From: Pedobacter sp. PLR
GTDB lineage: Bacteria; Bacteroidota; Bacteroidia; Sphingobacteriales; Sphingobacteriaceae
Assembly: GCF_026239675.1 (NCBI RefSeq)
Contig: NZ_JAPIVQ010000003.1
Coordinates: 124,001-188,000, forward strand
Reading direction: 5' to 3'
DNA: 64,000 bases
The translations under genes and the position numbers were made by a program. Below, piece after piece: positions 35,171 to 44,743 of this stretch; within the stretch, counting starts at the first letter, position 1; each line of letters starts with the position of its first letter. The notes under the pieces were generated by a model. It was not told where the DNA came from, did no database searches, and saw only the letters and a program-made list of their open reading frames with translations.

Positions 35171-36199
35171 ATGGAAAATTCATTAGATTTAAAACAGCAA
35201 TGGGAAGCTTTCAAATTAGAAAATCCTAAACTAAGAATCAGAGATGCAGCCAGAGCATTAGGTACTGCCGAAGCAGCTTTAGTGGCAACTACAGTGGGGA
35301 ATACTGCCATCCGCTTAAAGGATGAGTTTCCTGAAATCCTGCAAGGGGTAGAAGCTTTAGGGAAAGTAATGGCTTTAACGCGTAATGACAATTGCGTTCA
35401 TGAGCGTAAAGGAGTTTATCATAAGGTTACTTTCCGCGGATCTATGGGCCTTGCTGTAAATCCTGATATTGACCTGAGGTTATTCATGAGCCAATGGGCA
35501 TCCGGCTTTGCCGTAAATGAAAACAATAGAAAAAGCTTACAGTTCTTTGGTAAAGACGGAGAAGCGGTGCATAAGATTTATCTGACGGAAGATAGTCTGG
35601 AAGCTGCTTATGAAGAGTTAGTTGCTAAATATACTGCGGATGATCAGAAAGCGCCATTAGAAATTGCTGCGGCAAAAGTTGCGGCAACAGAAGTTGCTGA
35701 TGAAGAAGTAGCAGTGGAAAGCTTCCAGAAGTCATGGCTGGCTTTAGAGGATACACATGATTTTCATGGTCTTTTGAGGACCTATGCTTTGAGCAGAACA
35801 CAAGCCCTTCGTTTGGCTCCTGAAGGACATGCCTTCTCTATCACTCCGGATTCTTTGAAAGCGATTTTACACAAAGCCTCAGAAACGGACTTGCCGGTTA
35901 TGGTATTTACAAGTAGTGCCGGATGTATTCAGATTCACACCGGACTGGTTAAAAAACAAGTGGAAACAGGTCCATGGTTCAATGTGCTTGATCCGGATTT
36001 CAACCTGCATTTAAGAACAGATGCCATTGCTTCGGTATGGTTGGTTAAAAAGCCTACAAAAGATGGCATTGTAACCAGTATAGAAGTTTTTGATGATAAA
36101 GGGGAGATTATCGTTCAGTTTTTCGGAAAGCGTAAGCCAGGGATTCCTGAAGATGAGAACTGGAGATTTATTGCGAATGAACTGGCTGTAGTCAGCTAA
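35171..36199 (+). CDS. hmuS: hemin-degrading/heme-trafficking protein HmuS (HemS/ChuS family)
   Basis: This 342-residue cytoplasmic protein has the tandem HemS repeat. The first half includes LTRNDNCVHERKGVYHKV and the second DTHDFHGLLRTYALSR and GCIQIHTGLVKK, with several conserved His residues suited to heme ligation. It accepts heme from the importer and stores or breaks it down to free iron. It is the last gene of the hmu operon, closed by a terminator at 36247-36282. Confidence 0.9.
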   Translation: MENSLDLKQQWEAFKLENPKLRIRDAARALGTAEAALVATTVGNTAIRLKDEFPEILQGVEALGKVMALTRNDNCVHERKGVYHKVTFRGSMGLAVNPDIDLRLFMSQWASGFAVNENNRKSLQFFGKDGEAVHKIYLTEDSLEAAYEELVAKYTADDQKAPLEIAAAKVAATEVADEEVAVESFQKSWLALEDTHDFHGLLRTYALSRTQALRLAPEGHAFSITPDSLKAILHKASETDLPVMVFTSSAGCIQIHTGLVKKQVETGPWFNVLDPDFNLHLRTDAIASVWLVKKPTKDGIVTSIEVFDDKGEIIVQFFGKRKPGIPEDENWRFIANELAVVS

Positions 36200-36246
36200 A
36201 AAATCTACTACCCTCCATAATTGATTGCCTGGGTTTAGGTGTGTTT

Positions 36247-36282
36247 AAAGCGTCGGATTAGGCCCCGACGCTTTGTTTTTTA
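36247..36282 (+). terminator. terminator of the hmu operon
   Basis: AAAGCGTCGG (36247-36256) pairs with CCGACGCTTT (36265-36274), followed by GTTTTTTAT. The next gene is convergent. Confidence 0.85.
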
Positions 36283-36303
36283 TAGCTGATGGTATTTGCT
36301 TAC

Positions 36304-37191
36304 TTATTTACCGAAGTGATTAAACTTTCCGAATACACCCAATGGTAATTTAATACCAGAGGTAGCTTGTAAATACAGTTCTCCGGTCTCCAGGTTTTGA
36401 ACCTGTGGGAAAGAAGTTTTGATCAGGTTTTCTACAATCACAGAAGAGAATCCTAAAGAGTAAGTGTTTAAGATTAAGAAGTGTTCTTCTTCATCCAATA
36501 ATTGCACTACATCCTGCATCATCTCCTGAATATGGTCTTCCAGTTTCCACTTTTCTCCATTTGGTCCATGACCAAAAGCTGGTGGATCTAAGATAATACC
36601 ATTGTATTTTTTACCGCGTTTCAGTTCTCTTTTTACAAACTTCAAGGCATCTTCTACTACCCAGCGTACATCTTTAAGGTTGGAAAGTTCCTGGTTTTCG
36701 TTGGCCCAGTTCACTACCTGTTTGATAGAATCTACGTGCGTAGTGTCTGCACCTGCCGCTTTCGCGATCAATGATGCTGCACCGGTATAAGCGAAAAGGT
36801 TAAGTACTTTAGGTGTTGGTGTTTTAAACTTTTTAACGCAGGAAGAGATATAGTCCCAGTTTACTGCCTGCTCAGGGAATACGCCAACGTGTTTGAAGGA
36901 AGTTAAACCTAAACGCAGGTTAATACTTACATCGTCGTTTTTATAATTCACATTCCAGCGGTCAGGCAGGTGTGCAGAGCTTTTTGTCCATTCGCCGGTT
37001 GTTGCCGAGCGACCTTTGAACCTGATATGGGTTAATTTTTTCCATTCTTGCTCAGACATCATCTTTTTCCATACAGCCTGAGGTTCAGGTCTGCATAAAA
37101 TCAGGTTTCCAAAGCGTTCTAATTTTTCAAAATCACCACAATCAATCAACTCGTAATCTTTCCAGTGTGTTGGTGTTAACAGGCTTATCAT
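36304..37191 (-). CDS. class I SAM-dependent rRNA methyltransferase (RlmI/RlmL-like)
   Basis: This 295-residue methyltransferase contains KVLNLFAYTGAASLIAKAAG (SAM-binding motif I, about 128) and ILDPPAFGHGPNGEKWKLE (motif IV, about 200), typical of the PF10672 group that modifies 23S rRNA cytosine or guanine. It lacks the N-terminal PUA domain of RlmI; the first ~100 residues are a beta-rich lead-in. The exact target base cannot be assigned. It lies 13 bp after the MlaF-like gene on the same strand and may be cotranscribed with it. Confidence 0.82.
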   Translation of the reverse strand: MISLLTPTHWKDYELIDCGDFEKLERFGNLILCRPEPQAVWKKMMSEQEWKKLTHIRFKGRSATTGEWTKSSAHLPDRWNVNYKNDDVSINLRLGLTSFKHVGVFPEQAVNWDYISSCVKKFKTPTPKVLNLFAYTGAASLIAKAAGADTTHVDSIKQVVNWANENQELSNLKDVRWVVEDALKFVKRELKRGKKYNGIILDPPAFGHGPNGEKWKLEDHIQEMMQDVVQLLDEEEHFLILNTYSLGFSSVIVENLIKTSFPQVQNLETGELYLQATSGIKLPLGVFGKFNHFGK

Positions 37192-37204
37192 AAAAATATG
37201 GGTA

Positions 37205-37957
37205 TTAAAATTTGTCTTTTGCAGCTTTCATAAAGCGGCTGGCAAAAACAAAATCATTTAGTTCTTGAATGTCAGTATGGGCGATCTCTTTGTTGGATCC
37301 TTCCCAGAATTTTTTTCCTTCGTGTAAGAAAAGAATGTAATCTCCAATTCCCATTACGGAGTTCATATCGTGTGTTACGACGATGGTAGTGGTATTGTAT
37401 TCTTCGGTTAGCTCTTTAATCAGCTCATCAATTACGATGGATGTTTTTGGATCTAAACCAGAGTTTGGCTCATCGACGAACAGATACTTAGGGTTCATGG
37501 CGATGGCACGGGCAATACCCACCCGTTTTTTCATTCCTCCGGAAAGTTCCGCAGGGAATAATTTGTTTTTATCAGTGAGGTTTACCCTTTCCAGACAGAA
37601 GTTTACACGGTCCAGTTTTTCGGAACGCCCCTGATCGGTGAACATATTTAAAGGAAACATGATGTTTTCTTCTACCGTCATGGAGTCAAAAAGTGCTGAT
37701 CCCTGGAAGAGCATCCCGATTTCTTTTCTGATCTCTATCTTTTCCTCAAAGTTCATGGCGGTGAACTCGCGTCCATCATATTCTACACTTCCTTTTTCAG
37801 GATGGTGTAAGCCAATCATACATTTTAATAAGGTGGTTTTTCCGGAACCGGAACCGCCAATGATCAGGTTGGTTACTCCAGGCTTAAATATCCCTGAAAT
37901 CCCTTTTAAAACCTCATTATCGCCGAATGATTTGTAAATATCTTTGATCTCGATCAT
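37205..37957 (-). CDS. mlaF: lipid ABC transporter ATP-binding protein, MlaF-like
   Basis: This 250-residue ATPase has Walker A GGSGSGKTT near residue 34, signature LSGGMKKRVGIARA near 139, Walker B LFVDEPNSGLDP near 165 and H-loop VVTHDM. LSGGMKKRV in place of LSGGQQQR is typical of the Mla/Mkl branch moving phospholipids between membranes. Its start overlaps the end of the permease gene by 4 bp. No MlaD-type substrate-binding gene is adjacent. Confidence 0.87.
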   Translation of the reverse strand: MIEIKDIYKSFGDNEVLKGISGIFKPGVTNLIIGGSGSGKTTLLKCMIGLHHPEKGSVEYDGREFTAMNFEEKIEIRKEIGMLFQGSALFDSMTVEENIMFPLNMFTDQGRSEKLDRVNFCLERVNLTDKNKLFPAELSGGMKKRVGIARAIAMNPKYLFVDEPNSGLDPKTSIVIDELIKELTEEYNTTTIVVTHDMNSVMGIGDYILFLHEGKKFWEGSNKEIAHTDIQELNDFVFASRFMKAAKDKF

Positions 37958-38688
37958 AGTAATAACTGGGTTACGATGTAATCACATGCCAGAATAGTAA
38001 TACAACTTACTACTACCGCTCTTGTACTTGCCTGTGCTACTTCCAATGCACCGCCTTTTACATAAAAACCTTCATATGCAGGAACCGAAGTAATGATGAA
38101 ACCGAATACAAAAGCTTTAACCAGGGCTACTACAATGGTATAAGGGTTGAAGTCGGTTGTGATACCCTGAATATATTCAGCTGCAGAAACTGCTCCTGAT
38201 AAAGTACCACCAATAAATCCACCACCGATACTCAATACCATAGAAATGATCACCAATAGGGGAACCATGGTAATTCCGGCAAGGATCTTTGGTAAGATCA
38301 GGTATCCCGGAGAGTTGATGCCCATAATTTCTAAAGCGTCAATCTGCTCACTTACACGCATGGTACCAATCTCTGAAGAGATGGCAGAGCCGATTTTTCC
38401 CGCCAGTACAATTGCAGTAATGGTTGGACTTAATTCCAGAATACTGGAGTCTCTGTTTACAGAACCGATAATAGTTTTAGGGATAAAATCGTTAACCAGC
38501 TGAAAGGCAATCTGCAAGGTCATTACCGCACCAATAAAGGTGGAGATGATAGAAATCAAGCCGAGTGAACCTACGCCGATAAAGTCCATTTGTTTGAAGA
38601 TGGCCTTCATATATATGCTTAACTTCTCCGGCTTTCTGAATACGGCCTTTAATAAGAGTATGTATCTGCCAAAATTGGTGAAATTCAT
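37954..38688 (-). CDS. mlaE: lipid ABC transporter permease, MlaE-like
   Basis: This 244-residue integral membrane protein has the MlaE/YrbE pattern: FIGAVMTLQIAFQL near 47, an amphipathic segment with VNRDSSILELSPTITAIVLAGKIGSAISSEIGTMRVSEQIDAL near 80-122, and VPAYEGFYVKGGALEVAQAST near 205. It forms the channel with MlaF for outer-membrane lipid asymmetry. It is the first gene of an operon mlaE-mlaF-methyltransferase. Confidence 0.9.
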   Translation of the reverse strand: MNFTNFGRYILLLKAVFRKPEKLSIYMKAIFKQMDFIGVGSLGLISIISTFIGAVMTLQIAFQLVNDFIPKTIIGSVNRDSSILELSPTITAIVLAGKIGSAISSEIGTMRVSEQIDALEIMGINSPGYLILPKILAGITMVPLLVIISMVLSIGGGFIGGTLSGAVSAAEYIQGITTDFNPYTIVVALVKAFVFGFIITSVPAYEGFYVKGGALEVAQASTRAVVVSCITILACDYIVTQLLL

Positions 38689-38873
38689 TTAATGAAAAAT
38701 TAGCTATGGTAATAATGCAATATTACTACAAAGAAACAACAAAAATTGTTGGGTCATTGCTTTATTTATTAAATAAATATTTCGTTTACTGCTTGTTTTT
38801 GCCACGTTTAGGTGTGGATATGGCTATATACTATAGGGCATTTTATGTAATATTGCTGACAAATTTAGAGGAG

Positions 38874-39563
38874 ATGAATGCTGTAATTACCGGAGCCACC
38901 AAAGGAATTGGAAGGGCTATTGCCATTAAACTGGCTGAAAACGGATATAATCTTGCCATTTGCGCAAGAAATGCCGTTGAATTGGAGGCTTTTACAGCCG
39001 AATTGAGTTATACCGGAGTTTCTGTTTTTACTTATGTTGCCGATCTGGGGAACAAAGCGGAAGTTGCTGCGTTTTGTAATGCGGTAAGCCAGGCGTATTC
39101 CGGTATCGCTGTTTTGGTGAACAATGCCGGGACGTATTTACCGGGTTTAATGCTGGATGAAGCAGATGATGCCTTCGAGAAACAGTTGAATCTGAACCTG
39201 TTGGCTCCTTATTATCTTTCTAAATACTTTGGTAAAATCATGCGTAATCAGCAGTCAGGGCATATTTTTAACATTTGCTCGGTAGCTAGTAAAGAAATCA
39301 TACCAAATGCCGGTGGGTATTGTGTAACTAAATCAGCCTTGCTAAGTCTTAATGATGTATACCGGGAGGAGTTATCGAAATACAATGTTAAAGTGACGGC
39401 AATTTTGCCAGGTTCCACCTTAACATCTTCATGGGAAGGGACAGAAATTCCCGCGGAGCGTTTTGTACAACCGGAAGATATTGCCGGTACCATACATACT
39501 ATTTTAAACCTGAGTGCTGGTGTAAACGTTGATGAAGTAACCTTAAAACCGTTACAGTTTTAA
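38874..39563 (+). CDS. short-chain dehydrogenase/reductase
   Basis: This 229-residue Rossmann-fold oxidoreductase has TGATKGIGRAIA for the NAD(P) diphosphate, NNAGTY for cofactor stabilisation, and the catalytic Ser with YCVTK (Tyr-x3-Lys). The frame is open from 38706, but the first 56 residues lack family resemblance, so the ATG at 38874 (preceded by AGAGGAG) is chosen. The substrate is unknown; many close relatives are annotated as sepiapterin reductase-like or 3-oxoacyl-ACP reductase-like. It is divergent from mlaE. Confidence 0.85.
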   Translation: MNAVITGATKGIGRAIAIKLAENGYNLAICARNAVELEAFTAELSYTGVSVFTYVADLGNKAEVAAFCNAVSQAYSGIAVLVNNAGTYLPGLMLDEADDAFEKQLNLNLLAPYYLSKYFGKIMRNQQSGHIFNICSVASKEIIPNAGGYCVTKSALLSLNDVYREELSKYNVKVTAILPGSTLTSSWEGTEIPAERFVQPEDIAGTIHTILNLSAGVNVDEVTLKPLQF

Positions 39564-39580
39564 AGAAAAAATAAATAAGA

Positions 39581-39599
39581 AAAGGAGGATATAATTATG
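39581..39599 (+). promoter_or_regulatory. strong Shine-Dalgarno sequence ahead of the PspC gene
   Basis: AAAGGAGG at 39581-39588 lies 8 bp before the ATG at 39597. This match is unusually good for this phylum, where most starts here show no such motif. Confidence 0.6.
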
Positions 39600-40403
39600 G
39601 ACAAGCGATTATTTAGAAATGAACACGATAAAGTTTTAGCAGGTGTTTCCTCAGGAATTGCGGAGTATATGGAGGTGGATGTAACTATTATCAGACTATT
39701 GTTTGTGCTTTCTACTATATTTTTGGTAGGCACAGGGGTATTGGTTTACATTGTGATGTGGATTGTTGTTCCTGTAAATAATGATCCGACATTGCGGTTC
39801 TCCAAATTCAACGACTTTTTCAAAGGGCAGCCAAACAATCCGTTTGGTACACCGGGGAGTGCTTCGCAGGCACAGCCGAAACCAGAAAATACTGGTTCTG
39901 CTGGCAGCAGCTGGACTTCATCTACTATTAATGAAGATCCTTTTAAAGCAAGCCCTAAAATGGAGGACTTTACCAAGCCCTTCTCTAAAACAAATAATGA
40001 AACAGGCAGAACAGTAGGTGGTTTATTCCTGCTGGTTATCGGGATTTACTTCCTGATGAATGAATTTAACATCATTCCGTTCTGGTTTAGTCTGGGTAAA
40101 TTATGGCCATTGGTCTTTGTTGCGATTGGTGCGAGTTTCATCATGAAAGGCAAAAATAAAACTGCCTGGGACAATTGGAAAGAGCAGCAGGGTGATGGTT
40201 TTGGGAACGCGGCAAATCCGGTAACACCCGTTACTCCGGTTACAACGGTTGATCCCGTTGATGCTGTTGACCCGACCGTAGCTACTGAGGGTATTGTGAC
40301 TCCATCAACTGATGATGTTAGTCAAACAGGCCCTTCGATACCAGGTACCGGGACTGAAGGAACTGTGCCACCTGCAGACGACAGGTTTACTAAACGTGAT
40401 TAA
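39597..40403 (+). CDS. PspC-domain membrane protein
   Basis: This 268-residue protein has an N-terminal PspC domain (residues 1-62, LFRNEHDKVLAGVSSGIAEY) with one membrane helix at about 32-58. A polar linker follows, then a second hydrophobic region (about 142-183, GGLFLLVIGIYFLMNEFNI and KLWPLVFVAIGASFIM) of the DUF5668 type. The tail is rich in Thr, Val, Pro and Asp. PspC proteins respond to envelope stress. The next two genes look like further envelope-stress components and probably share its operon. Confidence 0.83.
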   Translation: MDKRLFRNEHDKVLAGVSSGIAEYMEVDVTIIRLLFVLSTIFLVGTGVLVYIVMWIVVPVNNDPTLRFSKFNDFFKGQPNNPFGTPGSASQAQPKPENTGSAGSSWTSSTINEDPFKASPKMEDFTKPFSKTNNETGRTVGGLFLLVIGIYFLMNEFNIIPFWFSLGKLWPLVFVAIGASFIMKGKNKTAWDNWKEQQGDGFGNAANPVTPVTPVTTVDPVDAVDPTVATEGIVTPSTDDVSQTGPSIPGTGTEGTVPPADDRFTKRD

Positions 40404-40440
40404 TTAAAGGTATAGCTATTCATTATAAAAATATAGATAG

Positions 40441-41394
40441 ATGAAAACAGATAGAATAATGTGGGGTATCGTACTGTTGTTTATCGGCGGTGTATTACTT
40501 CTGGAGAACTTTCATATTATTGATTTTTACTGGCGGAATGTGATCCGTTTCTGGCCGATCTTCCTGATCATTGCAGGAGTAAATATCCTATTTAGCAGAA
40601 GCAAATCGCAGGTAGGTGGCATGGTTTCCATAGGCGTTCTGGTGATCACTTTATCGATGTTATTCGTGAAAGGGCAGCAGAGACCAGAAAATGGTCGTAA
40701 TTGGATCGGAGATCAGCTTTCTGAAGAAATGAATACGGATGATCACAGCGATTCCAGTGACAGAGGTTATGATGAGTTGAATTTCTCTGAGGCTTATGAT
40801 GAAGCGCTGAATAAGAAAGTAGTATTCAATATCTCCGGTGGAGGAACTTCCTTTGAGCTAAAAGGAGAAACGGACAGCTTGTTGCAGGCGCATGTAGAGA
40901 AAAAAGCAGGGGAGTTCTCCTTAACTAAAAGCACTACAGATAGCACTACTGCAGTTACTTTCAAAATGAAGGGTAAGTCGGGCTGGTCGATGAATGAAGG
41001 CGGCAATGATGTTGATTTTCATTTGAATAAAAACCCGGAATGGGAGATGCACATGAATATGGGTGCGGGAGAAGTAGATTTCGACCTGAGCGAGTACAAA
41101 GTGCGTACGTTCAATTTTGATGGCGGTGCTGCGGCATTGGATATCAAGCTTGGAAGTAGATTACCGATCACGGATGTGAATGTGAAAACGGGAATCGCGG
41201 ATGTTAAAATTAATATCCCTACAGAATCGGGTTGTAGAATAAAAACTAAAACCGGACTTTCTGCCAAAGATTTCACCGGATTCACAAAAATGAAAGACGG
41301 GACTTATGAAACGCCGAATTACAGTACTTCAACTAACAAGATTTTCATTAATTTTGATGGTGGACTGAGCAGTTTTGAAGTCTCACGTTACTAG
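40441..41394 (+). CDS. LiaF-like membrane protein (DUF5668 plus adhesin-like C-terminal region)
   Basis: This 317-residue protein has two membrane helices at about 8-27 and 36-52 within the motif MWGIVLLFIGGVLLLENF...FWPIFLIIAGVNILF (the LiaF/DUF5668 pattern). An acidic linker follows (about 85-120), then a beta-helical repeat-rich C-terminus with VVFNISGGGTSFELKGETD, NMGAGEVDFDLSEY and INFDGGLSSFEVSRY. Such proteins pair with PspC domains in cell-envelope stress sensing. It lies 37 bp after the PspC gene. Confidence 0.78.
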   Translation: MKTDRIMWGIVLLFIGGVLLLENFHIIDFYWRNVIRFWPIFLIIAGVNILFSRSKSQVGGMVSIGVLVITLSMLFVKGQQRPENGRNWIGDQLSEEMNTDDHSDSSDRGYDELNFSEAYDEALNKKVVFNISGGGTSFELKGETDSLLQAHVEKKAGEFSLTKSTTDSTTAVTFKMKGKSGWSMNEGGNDVDFHLNKNPEWEMHMNMGAGEVDFDLSEYKVRTFNFDGGAAALDIKLGSRLPITDVNVKTGIADVKINIPTESGCRIKTKTGLSAKDFTGFTKMKDGTYETPNYSTSTNKIFINFDGGLSSFEVSRY

Positions 41395-41449
41395 TTATGA
41401 ATTCAGGGATGGTCATGATACCATGGCCATCAGCTTAAAATTATAAAGC

Positions 41450-42070
41450 ATGGAAAACGGGGTTAGCCCAAAATATACCGTTGTGATCAATGGAAAGCCA
41501 ACGGGACCTTATCCTTTAGACCAGCTGAAAACGTTATCCATCCTTCCGGGAACATTTGTAAGGAAGCCTGGAATGGATGATTATAAAGAAGCTCACGAGT
41601 TCCCGGAACTGCGTGAGCTTCTTGGTTTTACTTATCATCAGACCGCACCACAGTATTTTGCCTCTTTTGACCAAAGGCTGCTGGCCAGCGTAATTGATTA
41701 TTTCCTGATTACTTTGTGCTATGCGCTTTTAGTGCTGCTGGGCTTTATTTTCATTACGGAAAAGACAGAGCGGATTGCAGCAATTGTTATCGGTCTGCCG
41801 CTGATTCCCCTGGCTAAATTTTTCTATGGTAGCATCGCCGAGGCCGGTATTAAACAGGCAACCATTGGTAAGGCTCTGCTGAATATCCGGGTCACAGATA
41901 TGGAAGGCAACCGGATCAGTCTGGGGAATTCCTTTGGCCGGAATGCAGCCAAAGCTTTATCGGTACTTCCGGTTTTCTTTGGTTATCTATATAGTTTCCT
42001 CAACAGGAAACAGCAATGTTTTCATGACCTGATTGCAGAGACCCTTGTGATCAAGGAAAGACTGATTTAA
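41450..42070 (+). CDS. RDD family membrane protein with N-terminal GYF_2 domain
   Basis: This 206-residue protein has a GYF_2-like module (about 6-60, YTVVINGKPTGPYPLDQLKTL). The RDD domain begins at ASFDQRLLASVIDYFLI (about 68), with membrane helices at about 77-100 and 106-125 and the conserved tail KQQCFHDLIAETLVI. The function of RDD proteins is not settled; ion or compound transport has been suggested. It follows the LiaF-like gene with a 55-bp gap. Confidence 0.82.
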   Translation: MENGVSPKYTVVINGKPTGPYPLDQLKTLSILPGTFVRKPGMDDYKEAHEFPELRELLGFTYHQTAPQYFASFDQRLLASVIDYFLITLCYALLVLLGFIFITEKTERIAAIVIGLPLIPLAKFFYGSIAEAGIKQATIGKALLNIRVTDMEGNRISLGNSFGRNAAKALSVLPVFFGYLYSFLNRKQQCFHDLIAETLVIKERLI

Positions 42071-42083
42071 TCAACATAATCTT

Positions 42084-42091
42084 TATCTTTG
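42084..42091 (+). promoter_or_regulatory. possible -7 element for ispG
   Basis: TATCTTTG matches TAnnTTTG exactly, 42 bp before the ispG ATG. No matching TTG -33 element is seen. Confidence 0.4.
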
Positions 42092-42133
42092 CCAGATATT
42101 TACATCGCAAGCTGATGTTCTTATCTTAAATTG

Positions 42134-44101
42134 ATGGAAGAAGTAATTGTTCAAAAAGAGTTAATAGGTGGGTATTGCAATAGTTTAACCCAATATTCAA
42201 GGTTTCTAACGCGTGAAGTGAACATCGGTGATGTGCCTATGGGCGGATTAAATCCAATCCGGATTCAGTCGATGACCACTACCGATACCATGGACACCAT
42301 TGGTACCGTTGAACAAACCATTCGCATGGTAAACTCTGGTTGCGAATACGTACGTATTACTGCACCCAGCATCAAAGAGGCAGAAAACCTGGCCAACATC
42401 AAAAAAGAATTGCGTTACCGTGGATACAATGTGCCTTTGGTTGCCGATATCCATTTTACACCTAATGCCGCAGAATCTGCCGCAAGAATTGTAGAAAAGG
42501 TAAGGGTAAACCCGGGGAATTACGCCGATAAGAAGAAATTTGAAAGTATAGAATACACTCAGCAAGCCTATCAGGCAGAGCTGGACCGCATCTATAAGAA
42601 ATTCGTCCCTTTGGTGAAAATCTGTAAAGAGTATGGTACTGCCATGAGAATCGGGACCAATCACGGCTCCTTATCGGATCGTATCATGAGCCATTATGGC
42701 GATACCCCGAGGGGAATGGTAGAATCAGCAATGGAGTTTATCCGCATGTGTGAAGACCAGAATTACTATAACCTGGTGATCTCGATGAAAGCGAGCAATA
42801 CGCAGGTAATGGTACAGGCTTATCGTTTGCTGGTAGAAACCATGGTTAAAGAGGGGATGAACTATCCTTTACACCTCGGTGTAACAGAAGCTGGCGACGG
42901 GGAAGATGGCAGGATTAAATCGGCTGTCGGCATTGGTACCTTGCTGGAAGATGGTTTAGGAGATACCATTCGTGTTTCCCTGACGGAAGATCCTGAATTT
43001 GAAGCACCGGTTGCTAAAGCAATGGCATTGCGCTATGAAAAAAGAGCTTTACAAACTGATTCAACGCCTGATAGAGAACAGATCGCCATCAAAAACCTGC
43101 CTTACCAACCCTATGAGTACAACCGCAGAATTACTGCTCCTGTACAACATATCGGTGGGCATCACCATCCGATCGTGATGTTGGATGTATCTAAAGAAAA
43201 CTTAAAAGATCCTTACTTTTTAACTTCAGTAGGTTATAAATATAGTGCCGGACTGGATAAATACAATATGGCTGATCAGGCCTGCGACCTGGTTTATCTG
43301 GGTGATGCGCTTCCTTCGTTTTCATTTCCGGGAAACCTGAAGCAGATCTATAACTACCAGACCTGGTTAAATCTAAAAGATAAAAACAACAGTCATCCTT
43401 TGATGAGCTACGCAGAATACCATGCTGCAGTAGTAAAAGATGCACAATTAAACTTAGTAAGTGTTGATGCCAATGAAGCCATAGACTTGTCGCTGTTAAA
43501 AGACAAGGACAATGTAGTACTGGTATTGGAAACTACTGCCGGACATGGTATGGCTGCACAACGTGCTTTCTTTATCCGCTTGCTGAACGATAAAATTCAG
43601 CTTCCGGTAATTATCAAAAGAAACTATCCTGACCTGAATGCAGACGACTTCATGTTGTACGCTGCAACAGATCTTGGTGCCCTTTTTACCGACGGCCTGG
43701 GCGACGGGACCTGGATCAGTGCTGCTGATCAGGTTGGCCTTGCACTGGTAAACTCTACCAGCTTTGGTATTTTACAAGCTACCCGTACCCGCATCTCTAA
43801 AACAGAATATATCTCTTGCCCTAGCTGCGGACGTACTTTGTTCGACTTGCAGGAAACTACTCAATTGATCAGATCCCGTACCGATCATTTGAAAGGTATC
43901 AAGATTGGTATTATGGGCTGTATCGTAAACGGTCCCGGCGAAATGGCCGATGCTGATTACGGCTATGTAGGTACCGGTCCCGGAAAAATCACACTATACC
44001 GTGGTAAAGAAGTAGTAAAGAAAAATGTAAATGCAGACCGTGCCCTCGATGATTTAATCGACCTGATTAAAGAAGATGGCAAATGGGTCTATGTAAGTTA
44101 A
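42134..44101 (+). CDS. ispG: 4-hydroxy-3-methylbut-2-enyl diphosphate synthase, long form
   Basis: This 655-residue iron-sulfur enzyme is the penultimate step of the MEP isoprenoid pathway. The N-terminal TIM barrel carries PIRIQSMTTTDTMDT and RITAPSIKEAENL. The C-terminal [4Fe-4S] domain has SCPSCGRT and the second conserved motif IMGCIVNGPGEMADADYGYVG. An insert of roughly 250 residues (about 310-560) between these domains is the hallmark of the long IspG form shared by Bacteroidota, Chlamydiae and plants. The ATG at 42134 is used; a TTG just before adds one residue. Confidence 0.93.
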   Translation: MEEVIVQKELIGGYCNSLTQYSRFLTREVNIGDVPMGGLNPIRIQSMTTTDTMDTIGTVEQTIRMVNSGCEYVRITAPSIKEAENLANIKKELRYRGYNVPLVADIHFTPNAAESAARIVEKVRVNPGNYADKKKFESIEYTQQAYQAELDRIYKKFVPLVKICKEYGTAMRIGTNHGSLSDRIMSHYGDTPRGMVESAMEFIRMCEDQNYYNLVISMKASNTQVMVQAYRLLVETMVKEGMNYPLHLGVTEAGDGEDGRIKSAVGIGTLLEDGLGDTIRVSLTEDPEFEAPVAKAMALRYEKRALQTDSTPDREQIAIKNLPYQPYEYNRRITAPVQHIGGHHHPIVMLDVSKENLKDPYFLTSVGYKYSAGLDKYNMADQACDLVYLGDALPSFSFPGNLKQIYNYQTWLNLKDKNNSHPLMSYAEYHAAVVKDAQLNLVSVDANEAIDLSLLKDKDNVVLVLETTAGHGMAAQRAFFIRLLNDKIQLPVIIKRNYPDLNADDFMLYAATDLGALFTDGLGDGTWISAADQVGLALVNSTSFGILQATRTRISKTEYISCPSCGRTLFDLQETTQLIRSRTDHLKGIKIGIMGCIVNGPGEMADADYGYVGTGPGKITLYRGKEVVKKNVNADRALDDLIDLIKEDGKWVYVS

Positions 44102-44157
44102 TTGTTGCTCTTCATTCTTTAAATTTTCATCATCTTAGTTGGATCAAAACCCAAAAG

Positions 44158-44673
44158 ATGATGAAAAGAAATACATTATTAGCATTAACCCTGTTTATGG
44201 GGTTCTTTACCCTGACAGCAACTGCTCAGGAGAAGAAGAAAGCGAGTCCACCGGCAAACGTTAAAGAAACCATTAACTCTGGTGCAACGATTACCATTGA
44301 TTATAGTCAGCCTTCAGTAAAAGGCAGGAAAATCGGTGAAGAAATTGCCCCTTATGGTAAAGTATGGCGCACCGGAGCCAATGATGCCACTACTTTTGAA
44401 GTCAGCAAAGACGTAAAAGTAGAAGGTAAAGCACTTCCTGCAGGAAAATACAGTGTGTACACCATCCCCGGAGAAAAAGAATGGACCATTATCTTCAATA
44501 AAACATGGAAACAATGGGGAACAAAATACGCCGAAGCAGATGATGCTTTACGTGTGACTGTAAAACCTGAAAAATCTCCGGTATTAACAGAACAGATGAC
44601 TTTCAAAATCGAAAAATCTGGTAAAGTAACCTTGCTATGGGGAGATAAATCAGTTTCCTTCCGTGTAAAATAA
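44158..44673 (+). CDS. DUF2911 family exported protein
   Basis: This 172-residue protein has an N-terminal Sec signal (MMKRNTLLALTLFMGFFTLTATAQ). The DUF2911 core follows: ITIDYSQPSVKGRKIGEEIAPYGKVWRTGANDATTF near 45, then LPAGKYSVYTIPGEKEWTIIFN near 98. It is probably periplasmic; the function is unknown. The start is ambiguous between two adjacent ATG codons (44158, 44161). It follows ispG by 57 bp and is convergent with the hydrolase, with the structured element C between them. Confidence 0.85.
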   Translation: MMKRNTLLALTLFMGFFTLTATAQEKKKASPPANVKETINSGATITIDYSQPSVKGRKIGEEIAPYGKVWRTGANDATTFEVSKDVKVEGKALPAGKYSVYTIPGEKEWTIIFNKTWKQWGTKYAEADDALRVTVKPEKSPVLTEQMTFKIEKSGKVTLLWGDKSVSFRVK

Positions 44674-44743
44674 AAAAGAATACACCAAAATAGATACTAG
44701 TTAGTCAAAACAAGGTTCAGTATAATCGGACTGTTGTTAAGAA

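Noticed and set aside
38706..38873. N-terminal extension of the SDR gene
   Set aside because: The 56 extra residues are hydrophobic and unlike SDR proteins, and the cofactor motif starts right after the ATG at 38874.
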